From: a bacterium
Lineage (GTDB): Bacteria > Bacillota > Bacilli > Lactobacillales > Streptococcaceae
Length of the DNA stretch: 64,000 nucleotides
Direction of reading: 5' to 3'
Assembly: GCA_905221085.1 (NCBI GenBank)
Contig: CAJNBT010000009.1
Coordinates: 1-64,000, forward strand
The notes beneath the pieces were generated by a model. It worked only from the letters and a program-made list of their open reading frames with translations. It did no database searches and was not told the origin of the DNA. The translations under genes and the position numbers were made by a program. The stretch's first letter is position 1; every line of letters begins with the position of its first letter. Shown piece after piece: positions 1 to 9,600 of this stretch.

Positions 1-3000
1 CATTTACTGCTGTTTGAGCTTCTGCTGCTGCTTCTGGTGTTGCTGCGTTGCTTGGTTGAGCATCGATTGCATCTGTTGCTGCTTTGGCTTTCGCTTTTGC
101 ATCGTCCTTAGCTGCCGCTTTTTCTGCGTCAGTTAAGTCAGTACGTGCATCGATTGCTTTTTCTTTATCAGCTAATTCATCCGCAACTGCTTTCTTAGCT
201 GCTTCTTTAGCTACTGGATTTACTTTCGCAATTTCACCAGTACCAGCAGTTTTAGCTGCATCTACTGCATCGTTTGTTGTTGCAGAGTCGATAGCTTTAG
301 TTGCTTCTGCTGCTGCCGTATTATTTTTCGCAATTGCTGCGTCTTTTTCTGCTTGTGTTAGATTTGGATTTGCTTTAATAGCGTCTTCTTTCGCTTTACG
401 AGCTGCTTCAACATCTGCTTTTGCTGCGTCTTTTTTCGCTACTACTGGGTTATCTGCTGCAATTGCAGTTGTACCAGATTCTTTCGCTTTGTCTAATGCA
501 TCTTTTGTTGTTACATTAGCATCATTAATTGCTGTTAATGCTTTTTCTTTATCAGCATTTACTTTATCGATTGCTGCTTGTTTCTCGTCATCAGTAGCAT
601 TTGGAGTGTTATTGATGGCAGCAATTTGAGCTTCTGCTGCTTTTTCTACTGCCTCAATAGCAGGTTGTTTGTCTAGAGTTACAAATTCTGATAACGGTCT
701 TGTATCTTTAGAACCGTCTGTGTATGTTACCACAAGATTTCCAGCGTTATCTTTTTCTACTGATTTAATCTTAGTCTTAGCATCTGCAGCATCTACAGTC
801 TTACCTTTTTTGTCAGCTAAGTTAGCATCATCATTGTTATTAGAGTACTCAATTTGTAGTTTTTCTTTGATTTTCTCTAAGTCTGCTTCTGTTACGTTAG
901 CTGGGTCTGCTACAGCAACTTTTTCAGTTGGAGCTGCAATGTCATATTTAGATGTTTGATTTTTAACGATGAATTGAACATATCCTGGTGTCTGAGTCGC
1001 ATTCGGATTTTTATCTAATGCATTAAAATCTGTATTTGATGGTGCATTATCATTGTCATTAGCAACAACAAAACTTGTCCAACGGTTTGGAGCTGTAAGT
1101 GTTGTAACACCTGTCATCTTAATAGTAGCTGTAGCACCTGACACAGTACCATCACCATGAGTGACTGCTGAATTCTCGATTTTCCCTGTTGTGAAACCGT
1201 ATGTCGCTGTATTGTCATTCCCAATACCACCTGGACCACGTACATACATATCTTTAACAGCAGCATTGTCTGTTGCTTTAAATGTCAAATCAGTGTTTTC
1301 ACCTGTATAAACATAGATTTGTTTATTAGCTTCATTTGAGTATGGAAGTTCAACTGTTGGTGCTGGGTTTGTACGTGCAAAGTCAGTTAATGGTAATGTA
1401 TCTGTAGATCCATCTTTATACGTTACCACCATAGTGTTAGCTACTTTTTCAACAGATTTAATCTTAGCTTCTTTATCGTCAACATTTTGACCTTGTTTCG
1501 CAACTAAGTTAGCATCTGCATTCTTTTTAGAATAGTGAAGTTTGATATTGGCATTGTTTTCACCAACTATTTTCTTAAACTCTGCATCTGTTACGTTATT
1601 AGCATCCACTACTGGTACTTTAGCAGCTTCGTTTTCAGGTGTTGTAACATCATATTTTTGAGTTTGTGGTTTCAGCATGACACGGAAGGCACCTGGATCA
1701 GTTGCAGTTGTAGAACCTACAGCTCTATTCTCGATAAGTGCGCCATCAGCATCAGTTGCAGTAGCATAACGCCATCCTAAAGCTACTCCTGGTGGGTTTT
1801 CTCCTCTAGTCGCTGCATCTAGTTTGTCTTGTGTAAATGTCCCTTCTGGTGCTGGTGTACCTGAGTAAGTGATTACCGCTGGATTTGCATCTGTTGCTGG
1901 TGTTTCAGCAGTAATAGTATTCGCTGTATATCCGTATTGAGTACTAATTTTATTTGTTGCACCTGGAACTTCATCGAATGCTTTGTTACCACCTTGTTTT
2001 ACAGTAGCACTTGTAATTTTTCCGCTATCATCTTTGAATTTGATATCGAATGAGTTTTCTTCTCCACCATATACATAAACTTCTTTAGCAGCTGGATCAG
2101 AGTATGGAATCTCGACTGTTGGAGCTGCGTTTGTACGTGCAACACTTGCAACTGGGGTAGTATCTACTGAATCGTCATTATAGGTAACAGTAACTGTTCC
2201 GTCGGCAACCGCGATTTCTTTCACTACTGAAGATCTATCTGCTAAGACTTCCCCTTTGTGAGACGCTAGTCGAGCATCTTGTGTCGTTGCCTTATCAGAA
2301 TATTGAATCTTAATTTTCTCTTTGATTTTAGTAATATCAGGCGCAGTCAAGTTGTTAATATCAGCAACACCAACTTTATCCCCCTCTGCTACTGGTTGAA
2401 TATCGTATTTATATGTTTGAGATTTAACAACTAACCTGAAATAACCAGGATCTGATGCACGTCTACCTCCAGGCAGTTTAGCACCAGTAGAATCTTCAAG
2501 TTGTAAAAATCTTGATCCTAATACTGCTTCTTGATCTTCAGTTTTTTTGTAAGATGGAATTGCTTTAAACGTATCGTTTGGTTTCCCAGTGATTTTAATT
2601 GTTACTGGACCTTGAGTTTCAGTTAGTGTTTGACGATAACTCCAACCATAACCATCTGTTTCAACTTCTTCTTCTGGAGGCATAGATCCGCCTCGACCAC
2701 TCGTAAAAGCTATCGCTTGGTCACTTTTCGATTTTAGTAAGAACTGACCACTTCCAGCTTTAACTGTTGCTTTAGTAATATTTCCAGCTGTTGAGCTAAC
2801 TGTAATATTAACATCTGCTTCTTCTTCATTATAAAGGTAAATGTCTTTTTTTCCATTAGAATACTCCATCGAGTAATTAAAGTTACCTTGAGTTTCAGTT
2901 GTCTCCGCACGGAAAGCATTGTTTTTGTCTAATGCTTGTCCATTACGTGAGTCTTTAGATCCTGTGTTTTCGATTGAGTTAGATTCTGATTTTTTCTCAG

Positions 3001-3583
3001 TGTTATCTGCTTTTTTACCTACAGTTGCTTTACCCTCAGTAGTATCTACTGCTGGAGCTTCTTTTTTCTCTACAGTTTTGTTTTTTAATTTAGTGTTAAC
3101 TGTAGTGACAAGTTTGCTGTAAGCTTTTTTGAGTTCAGCTTGAGTAGTTGCATTCGCTAAGGTAGTTTTTGCAGATTCTAGTTCAGCTTTTAATACTGCA
3201 ACACTTTCTTCTGTTTTGTTATCGTAAGAACCGTTAGAAAGTTTTGTTTCAATTTCTGAAATTAAATTTGTCAACTCTGACTTGTCCAAAGTTGGAGTTG
3301 TTGCTTCTGCTGGTTTAGCAGTAACCTCTTCCGAAGTTGCTTGCACTGCTGGTGTGCTTTCTACTGAAGTTGGTTTGTCTTCAGAGGCTTGCGCTGGAGC
3401 TTCTACAGATGGTGTATCTTGTTTGCTTAGCTCATTAGCTGATACAGCTCCATTACCTAAGAACATGAAAAGAGCAGCGACCGCTACACTAGCCGCTCCA
3501 AAGCTATATTTACGAATCGAGTAACGCGTGACTTTTTCACGGTGCAAACGTTCAACACGACTCATAGAGTTTTTGTGTTCCAT
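1..3583 (-). CDS. YSIRK-signal repeat-rich surface protein (C-terminus outside window)
   Basis: This frame stays open from the ATG at 3583 to the left edge, giving 1194 residues with the C-terminus missing. Residues 20-42 hold a YSIRK-type export signal (YSIRKYSFGAASVAVAALF), which directs proteins to the septum in streptococci. After a Ser/Thr/Glu-rich linker (about 50-225), three modules of roughly 250 residues follow (about 228-482, 482-735, 735-965). Each contains a motif like PYS(D/N)xAxKxxYVY and a later segment resembling VxVADxxNVT...YKDGSxDT. From about residue 965 on there are Ala/Lys/Asp-rich helical repeats of DUF1542 type (AIxxVxxAAExxIxAI). An LPXTG anchor is expected but lies beyond the window. 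AAGGAG sits 8 bases before the ATG. A host-surface adhesin role is inference; no ligand can be named. Confidence 0.9.
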   Translation of the reverse strand, partial: MEHKNSMSRVERLHREKVTRYSIRKYSFGAASVAVAALFMFLGNGAVSANELSKQDTPSVEAPAQASEDKPTSVESTPAVQATSEEVTAKPAEATTPTLDKSELTNLISEIETKLSNGSYDNKTEESVAVLKAELESAKTTLANATTQAELKKAYSKLVTTVNTKLKNKTVEKKEAPAVDTTEGKATVGKKADNTEKKSESNSIENTGSKDSRNGQALDKNNAFRAETTETQGNFNYSMEYSNGKKDIYLYNEEEADVNITVSSTAGNITKATVKAGSGQFLLKSKSDQAIAFTSGRGGSMPPEEEVETDGYGWSYRQTLTETQGPVTIKITGKPNDTFKAIPSYKKTEDQEAVLGSRFLQLEDSTGAKLPGGRRASDPGYFRLVVKSQTYKYDIQPVAEGDKVGVADINNLTAPDITKIKEKIKIQYSDKATTQDARLASHKGEVLADRSSVVKEIAVADGTVTVTYNDDSVDTTPVASVARTNAAPTVEIPYSDPAAKEVYVYGGEENSFDIKFKDDSGKITSATVKQGGNKAFDEVPGATNKISTQYGYTANTITAETPATDANPAVITYSGTPAPEGTFTQDKLDAATRGENPPGVALGWRYATATDADGALIENRAVGSTTATDPGAFRVMLKPQTQKYDVTTPENEAAKVPVVDANNVTDAEFKKIVGENNANIKLHYSKKNADANLVAKQGQNVDDKEAKIKSVEKVANTMVVTYKDGSTDTLPLTDFARTNPAPTVELPYSNEANKQIYVYTGENTDLTFKATDNAAVKDMYVRGPGGIGNDNTATYGFTTGKIENSAVTHGDGTVSGATATIKMTGVTTLTAPNRWTSFVVANDNDNAPSNTDFNALDKNPNATQTPGYVQFIVKNQTSKYDIAAPTEKVAVADPANVTEADLEKIKEKLQIEYSNNNDDANLADKKGKTVDAADAKTKIKSVEKDNAGNLVVTYTDGSKDTRPLSEFVTLDKQPAIEAVEKAAEAQIAAINNTPNATDDEKQAAIDKVNADKEKALTAINDANVTTKDALDKAKESGTTAIAADNPVVAKKDAAKADVEAARKAKEDAIKANPNLTQAEKDAAIAKNNTAAAEATKAIDSATTNDAVDAAKTAGTGEIAKVNPVAKEAAKKAVADELADKEKAIDARTDLTDAEKAAAKDDAKAKAKAATDAIDAQPSNAATPEAAAEAQTAVN

Positions 3584-3934
3584 TTTATTCTCCTTTTGGA
3601 ATTAGTTGATTTAGCTTCTACATAACAAAATTTATTACTTAAAACGAATAAGCAATATTCTCTTATGCATGCAGAAACCTACACTCATATTCTATCCTAT
3701 TTTCAATATATATGCAAACTTTTAGACTTCAAATTTTCGCAAAAAAAAAAACGTTTTGGGAAAGCAGGAGATTTTCAGAAAGTTTTATTTTGTATTTTTT
3801 TACACCTAAATATATATTTAATCGTTATATTATACTACTGTATTTTTGTTCGATTTATACGTAATTGCAGAAGATGTTACATTTATATAATTAGAATCAG
3901 AGTAAGTTTAAAAACAAGCATTGACTATTAGCCC
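3584..3934. other. AT-rich intergenic leader upstream of the surface protein
   Basis: About 350 bases separate the surface-protein start from the terminator of the neighbouring nuclease gene. The stretch is very AT-rich. On the minus strand a TATAAT at about 3831-3836 could be a -10 element; no good -35 hexamer precedes it. If it is used, the surface-protein mRNA would have a leader of over 200 nt. The one plus-strand reading frame here has no ribosome site or family resemblance and I do not call it. Confidence 0.4.
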
Positions 3935-3968
3935 AAAATAAAACATGCTATCTAATTTGATAACATGT
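3935..3968 (-). terminator. Rho-independent terminator of the Rpn-type nuclease gene
   Basis: On the minus strand a 10-bp stem (ACATGTTATC with GATAGCATGT, one G-T pair) encloses AAATTA and is followed by TTTTATTTT. Confidence 0.75.
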
Positions 3969-3980
3969 CCCCATTCTCAT

Positions 3981-4892
3981 TTATAGCAAGGCCTCAAACT
4001 CAGCGACGGTCATACCCAATTGCTGGCTGGCAACTTCAGATGTCAGTAGCTGTTGACGGACTAGATTTGCTAACATAGCGAAACTTCCTTCAGCTTTCCC
4101 ACGCTCTAAACCTTGTTCAAGACCTTGTTCAAGACCTTCCGCCCTAGCAGTCTCCAAGGCATAATCCTGAGCCAATAACGCTTGTTCTTCGCGCATACGT
4201 AGTTGACTAAACATTTTTCTGTCCTCCTCGGACCAGCTCTTGTAGTCCAGTAGTTGATCTGCCTGGCTGATGGCTCGCTCGGGTTCTTGAGTAAAGGGTT
4301 TATTCCCGAAAAACTCCAACCACGGCTTGCAAACCTCGTCTTTGCTGGTTTCTCTGTATTTTTTTAATTCCAAGAACGCCATCTTGACTAGATGGTTTTC
4401 TTGTCCATTAGTTGTGATGGTTAAGACTTCACCTGTCGTGTCCTCGCGCATGCTAAAGCTGTGAAAAGCCATATCATCTGAGAAGTAATTGCTATCAACA
4501 ATTGCGATTGCGTATACTGGGGCAATATGTTTGTAGCTCTGGTGGGTATCACCTTCACGTTGACGAATTTTTTCTAAGTTTTGATTGACCTGACTGCAAA
4601 GGTAAGCCCACAGGCGATTGATGAAAAAATTCTGATGATGGACTTGTATTTCAATAATAACCTGTGTCCCATTGTCCAACTCCGCTAAGACGTCTATACT
4701 AGTATAGAAATCTTGCGCCGAGTACGGCAGGGAAGGCAAGGCGTGAATGTTGTTTCCCTCCAAAATAGTTACATTTTTGGCTGGTAAGTCCAGCATATCG
4801 CGGATAAACTGACAAGTAATTTCTGGATTGCTAAAGATTTTCTTAGCAACCAAATCATTGGTTGGGCTGATGCCTGGATGTCTTAAAGTCAT
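3981..4892 (-). CDS. Rpn family recombination-promoting nuclease / putative transposase
   Basis: A 303-residue protein of the Rpn/PD-(D/E)XK transposase-like family (PF12784 type). The N-terminus (TNDLVAKKIFSNPE) is the usual family opening. The nuclease core is at about residues 85-105 (DVLAELDNGTQVIIEIQV), where D, E and the QV segment fit the D-ExK/Q fold. A weakly conserved tail ends in a short tandem repeat EGLEQGLEQGLERGKAEG, typical of this family. Family members (E. coli RpnA) are DNA endonucleases that promote RecA-independent recombination; here that is inference. Start chosen because GGAGG lies 6 bases upstream, preceded by TATAAT at 4908-4913 (extended -10 TGG). It has its own promoter and terminator, so it is a single-gene unit. 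Confidence 0.85.
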   Translation of the reverse strand: MTLRHPGISPTNDLVAKKIFSNPEITCQFIRDMLDLPAKNVTILEGNNIHALPSLPYSAQDFYTSIDVLAELDNGTQVIIEIQVHHQNFFINRLWAYLCSQVNQNLEKIRQREGDTHQSYKHIAPVYAIAIVDSNYFSDDMAFHSFSMREDTTGEVLTITTNGQENHLVKMAFLELKKYRETSKDEVCKPWLEFFGNKPFTQEPERAISQADQLLDYKSWSEEDRKMFSQLRMREEQALLAQDYALETARAEGLEQGLEQGLERGKAEGSFAMLANLVRQQLLTSEVASQQLGMTVAEFEALL

Positions 4893-4907
4893 CCATTTCC
4901 TCCTCTT

Positions 4908-4916
4908 ATTATACCA
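4908..4916 (-). promoter_or_regulatory. Extended -10 promoter of the Rpn-type gene
   Basis: Minus strand reads TGGTATAAT, a consensus -10 with the TGn extension, about 15 bases before the start codon. No good -35 is visible. About 45 bases further upstream (4957-4964) is TCCGAATA, one base off the competence cin-box; this may be chance. Confidence 0.55.
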
Positions 4917-4992
4917 CAGTTTTAAATCTAATTTTACTAGATTCGATGGTTCTATCTATTTATTCGGAAAGGAAATGAATTGTGAAGATATT

Positions 4993-6681
4993 TTATCTCG
5001 TTTCAACCAAAATATGAGCTTGATCAATAAGCTGTCCATCAACAGTCAGATTCAGATAGAAATCCAAGGTCTTATCAGCAGCAAAATACAGGGTTGGTAT
5101 GGTCAAATCTTTTTTACTTTCCCCTGCTTGGAATTGAAGGATTTGAATCTCGTCCTGATAGGCGACACCATGCACACCAGTCCCCGGTTGAACCGAAATC
5201 TTAGCTTCCAAAGGAGTGTGACTTTCGCTACGTTGAATCCTAAAATGAAGAGTCTCTCCCTTTGTCACAGCTAGACTTTTTTCTGCAAATGCTAGGCCCT
5301 GAACAACTTCTTGTTTTGATAAGCTAGGAGTTTTATAGAGGGCAATCTTGGTCAATACAGGCATAGATTGTGCCTCGGTAATCATCACGCGCACCTTCTG
5401 TGCCTCTACTAGCGGCCCTCGCAAGAGGCGCTTATGACCAACTGTAAAGCCCATGCCAAATTCCTGCCAGACACCATCCACCTCTACTTGCACATGAAAA
5501 GCAGCGATTCGTTGCCCTAGTTTCAAATCTTCTCTTAACTCAATGACATCAAAAGTTTTAGGAGATCCTAAGTCGAGTTCTAACTGAATTGGCAAGGCCT
5601 CATCGCTTGCCCAAGAGCTGGTCTCAAGACCGTCTGTCAGATGATGACAGGCAAAATCTGCGGAGAAAGCAGGACCAGATACCGCAGCTCCCAGAGCCAA
5701 ATCTTCTTTATAGAGCTCATTGCGATAAGCCGCAAATTCATAAAAGCGTTCAATATCCTTTGCATCAAATAGCCCAGCTTGATTCGGCGGAATATTGAGC
5801 AAGAGTGGAGTTCCCCGACCCACCGAGTGAAAATAGATTTCGACCAACTCCTCAAGAGACTTAGGATCCTGGTCCTCATGGTAAAACCAACCTGGCCGGA
5901 TGGAAACATCTGCCTCTCCTATTGAAAAAATCTTACCTGAGGGATCTCCATGCTGAAGATAGTCCAGCTCTGCTTCTGTTCCTAGTTTGTCAGGATTCAC
6001 CTTTTGCCATAGAGGATCACCTGCATACCCTCGTTCATTGCCAATCCAGCGGATACTGGTGCCTTCTGTTGAAAAAATTAAGCAATCTCCCTGCAATTCA
6101 CGAATGGTTTCAAACCATTTTTCAAATTCATAATTGACCTTTTGAGCGCCCTCTCCTCTGGCACCATCCATCCAGACCTCAGCAAATTTCCCTCCATTTC
6201 CATAGGCAGGATTTGATAAGATTTCCTCCAACTGAGCCAGATAATAGGCATTATAGTCCGCTTCTCGGTCCACATGATAGAGGGGGCTGTGGGCATCCCA
6301 CGGCGATAGGTAGACCCCCATATCCATATCAAACTCTGTGGCAGCTTGGGATACTTCAAGGAGCAAGTCTCCCTCTCCATTCCTCCAAGGACTGGCTTTA
6401 ACCGAATAATCCGTATAAGCCGTCGGATAAAGGACAAAGCCATCGTGATGCTTGACCACCAAAATCAACTTCTGAAAGCCCGTCTCCTTGAGCACACGCA
6501 CCCACTCACGCGCGTCTAACTGTGTCGGATTAAAGCGTTCAGGATCCTCCTGACCTGTCCCCCATTCCTGATCATAAAAGGTATTGGGGCCAAAATGGAT
6601 AAAGGCTGCTAGTTCATCCTCTAAATACGCTAACTGGGCCTGACTAGGCAAGGGGCCATGCGGTTTTACTTCTCTTACCAT
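4993..6681 (-). CDS. GH29 alpha-L-fucosidase (alpha-1,3/4 type)
   Basis: A 562-residue intracellular GH29 fucosidase without a signal peptide. The substrate pocket motif HFGPNTF is at 29-35 and the VKHHDGF motif at 76-82. The probable nucleophile is D172 (EVWMDGARG) and the acid/base E216 (ERGYAG segment), assigned by family resemblance. The C-terminal third (about 345-562) is a beta-rich region with a galactose-binding-like part. It closely resembles the pneumococcal GH29 enzyme that removes alpha-1,3/1,4-linked fucose from Lewis-type glycans. It follows the beta-galactosidase gene by 12 bases on the same strand with its own AGGAAG ribosome site, so the two are one operon. Together they could trim Lewis antigens from the non-reducing end inside the cell, after uptake of oligosaccharides; the uptake system is not in the window. 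Confidence 0.9.
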   Translation of the reverse strand: MVREVKPHGPLPSQAQLAYLEDELAAFIHFGPNTFYDQEWGTGQEDPERFNPTQLDAREWVRVLKETGFQKLILVVKHHDGFVLYPTAYTDYSVKASPWRNGEGDLLLEVSQAATEFDMDMGVYLSPWDAHSPLYHVDREADYNAYYLAQLEEILSNPAYGNGGKFAEVWMDGARGEGAQKVNYEFEKWFETIRELQGDCLIFSTEGTSIRWIGNERGYAGDPLWQKVNPDKLGTEAELDYLQHGDPSGKIFSIGEADVSIRPGWFYHEDQDPKSLEELVEIYFHSVGRGTPLLLNIPPNQAGLFDAKDIERFYEFAAYRNELYKEDLALGAAVSGPAFSADFACHHLTDGLETSSWASDEALPIQLELDLGSPKTFDVIELREDLKLGQRIAAFHVQVEVDGVWQEFGMGFTVGHKRLLRGPLVEAQKVRVMITEAQSMPVLTKIALYKTPSLSKQEVVQGLAFAEKSLAVTKGETLHFRIQRSESHTPLEAKISVQPGTGVHGVAYQDEIQILQFQAGESKKDLTIPTLYFAADKTLDFYLNLTVDGQLIDQAHILVETR

Positions 6682-6693
6682 ACTACTTCCTAT

Positions 6694-9600
6694 CTACATT
6701 TTCTTTACTTTTTTGGCATGTACTTGCAATTCTGTTAACGCCAGTGGGTTTACCAAGTTTTCAAATCGAAGACGAAGAGCATAAGTTTCCACCTTATCAA
6801 ATTCAAAACGAAGCTCTTCATCCTTGTCGCTTGAAACTTTTCGGATAGCTGATACAGGGCGCCAATTCTCCTCTTGCTTGAGCAGGGAATCCTTATCCAA
6901 ATGATTTGGAGTCCGAGGCAAGGCAGGCTCATTCCCTATGTAATAATCAATAAAGCTAGGCTCCGCCGCCACGTATTCTTGATTCTCAACATAATACAAG
7001 GTCACATTATCCACAAATCGCGGTTTTAAAATCCCTGCATCTCCAAAAAGAAGACCCACGCTGGCTTGCTCTGACTTAGCAATCCAAGTATTGGCTGTCG
7101 ATTTCTTCCTAGCAATGACCTTGTCATTGAGATATGAGGCTGGGTGATTCGGTTCTGAGTGAGAAGCAAAGACCAGAGGCAGATTGGACCCTGTCCATTG
7201 ATTGGAAATGACTTCCCCATCTACACTTGCATCTGTCACATGAATGGTGACTGTTGCTGGCAACTCACAGCCCGCTACCTGCCCTATGAGCACACATTCT
7301 CCTACCTGAGCATAGACTTGAGGATTTAGTTCATCCCAAGTCACCTTGGCCGTATCTCGTCTGCCATCTGATAAGACTAGCTTGACTCGGTCTGGTAAAT
7401 GTGGGACTTCCTTGACAAGCGTCCAGACCCTTTCAGGCTCAATAGCGCAAATCCCTTGGACACAAACCTGAGCAGAAGCCTTTAAATCCAGACCCTCTAG
7501 CTGACCAGATACCGTAAACTCATGAAAGCTTTCCAAATCTTCTTCATGAATCTCCTCCCAAACAACCTTGACTCGTTTTGCACTACCAGACTCATAGTCC
7601 ACCAAGACTGAAGATGGAAGCTGTGGATAAGTACCTTTAGCTGTATACAAGCGAAGTGGTCGTACAGAAACTGCCTGCCCTAGTGAGGTATTTGCTTCGA
7701 CCTGCAAATGAGTTTGATAGGTCTTCCCTTGATAAATAGAACTGATAACTAAGTCGCCTGCAGACAAGCAATGAAGTATTCCCTGCTTGATAATGGCGTG
7801 GGCACTGCCACTCGTCTCCCAAATCACTTCACTATTCCCCACCTTGTTCACAGGGTTATCCACAGTTTGTGGATAAAGTCCAATAGCTGGGGAATCCCCT
7901 TCTTGTAATCCTGCCTGCTTGTCCACTCGAATCTCAAACAAGCGCTGATTTTTCACTGGTTGGGTAGCCAAAGCCTCTCCCACTAAGATATCAAAATTTG
8001 CTGGCTCTAGCCCTCTAGCACTGGCTTTTACTCTGACTAAACCTGCCTGCTCCAAGCTCTGAACTAAAAGGACACCCCTGCCATGAAAGGCTTTTCGCTT
8101 AAAACGACCATTTTTCTGAGCCTTGTAACGTTCACGACTAGCCTGCCTGCCGTTATCCACACCCACAATGCGAGCAGGCCCCTCAATTTTAAAATGAAGC
8201 TGATTGGAAGCAGTCGGCACCCAATTTCCAGCTTGGTCCAATACATCAAAATAGAGATAGAGGAGGTCTTGCCCATCTGGCTCCAGTTGTGTTTTCTCGG
8301 CATGTAAGCCGATTTGGGCAGGCTTGCCTGCAGTCACCACCCTATCTTCTGCTACAATCTGACCTTGACGGTCATAGGCCACAGCAGACAATTCTCCTGG
8401 TTGATAAGGCAAACGCCATTCGAGATAGAGTTGGTCAGAATTTTCTCCCTCTTGGTATTTTCTACCATCTGAAGTCCATTTTTCCTGAAAAGTCTTCCTA
8501 CCTTGGGATTTTCCATTGAGAAATAGCTCTACAGAGCCAGCATTTGAATACACTCTAACAGGGATATCCCCATACTTATCCACAACTTGTTGATAACTCT
8601 TGTGGATTTCCCAATTCCAGTGAGGTAAGATATGAACCATGGGATGCTGATTTACATCCACCCACTGACTTTGATAGAGATAATAATCATTTTTAGGAAT
8701 CCCTGCTGTGTCCACGATCCCAAAATAAGAACTCTTGACAGGCGTGTCATTTTGGTTGTGCCAAGGAGTCGGCTCACCAATATAGTCCACTCCTGTCCAG
8801 ATAAACTGACCTGCATAGTCTAACCGATTTCTATCTGCTATCCAAGAAGCTGTAGCTGTCTTCCCCCAAGGAACCCGATCATTGCCATAGTCCGACTGTT
8901 CAAAATTCCGCACGCGACGACTATCTCCAACCCATTCCTTATCTGGTCGAAAATAGCTGTCACGCGTCCGTGTAGCCGATGAGGTTTCAGAACCATAAAG
9001 AAGCCACTTGGGATGTCTTTTGCGAATCGCATCAATATTGTCTTCCGAGTAATTCAGGCCCACTACATCCAGCAAATCAGCAATCTTTTCATGACCTCCA
9101 GAACCATCGCCAAAGCGGAATTGATCCATTCCCATGGTCACAAAACGGCTATCATCAACTTCCTTAACCCTTTCTAGCAAGCGTTTGATCGTCTTCAATG
9201 AATGAGCATCTCCATTTGCTTCGCTGACTTCATTTCCCAAGGACCACATAAAAATCGCTGGATTGTTCTTGCCACGATCAATCATGGTGCGCAAATCATA
9301 ATCTGACCAGAAATCGCCTGCTTTTGCTTCTGGATGAGTCGCTTCTTCCTCAAAAAAGCGACCATAGTCATATTCTTTCTTGCCTCCATACCAGGTATCA
9401 AAGGCTTCTTCTTGGATGAGTAGGCCCATTTTGGCAGCCACATCTAGCAATATACTACTGGCTGGATTATGGGTGATTCGAATAGCATTGACGCCCATTT
9501 CCTTCATCTGACGCAAGCGTCTCTCAGCAGCTGATCTGTTTTCCACAGCTCCCAGCGCTCCGTAGTCATGGTGCAAACAAACCCCATGAATCTTCAACCA

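Noticed and set aside
84..629. Plus-strand reading frame of 181 codons rich in Ala/Ser/Phe
   Set aside because: It is the complement of the Ala/Lys/Asp repeats of the surface protein; composition follows from the opposite strand and there is no ribosome site.
3665..3931. Plus-strand frame of 88 codons in the AT-rich intergenic region
   Set aside because: No Shine-Dalgarno, no promoter in place, low-complexity composition and it runs against the leader of the surface protein gene.
4957..4964. cin-box-like TCCGAATA upstream of the Rpn gene
   Set aside because: One mismatch and a separate consensus -10 closer to the gene make a competence promoter unlikely, though cbpD uses the same variant.
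4828..5274. Plus-strand frame across the Rpn-fucosidase junction
   Set aside because: It overlaps the ends of two well-supported genes on the other strand and contains a promoter and ribosome site of one of them.
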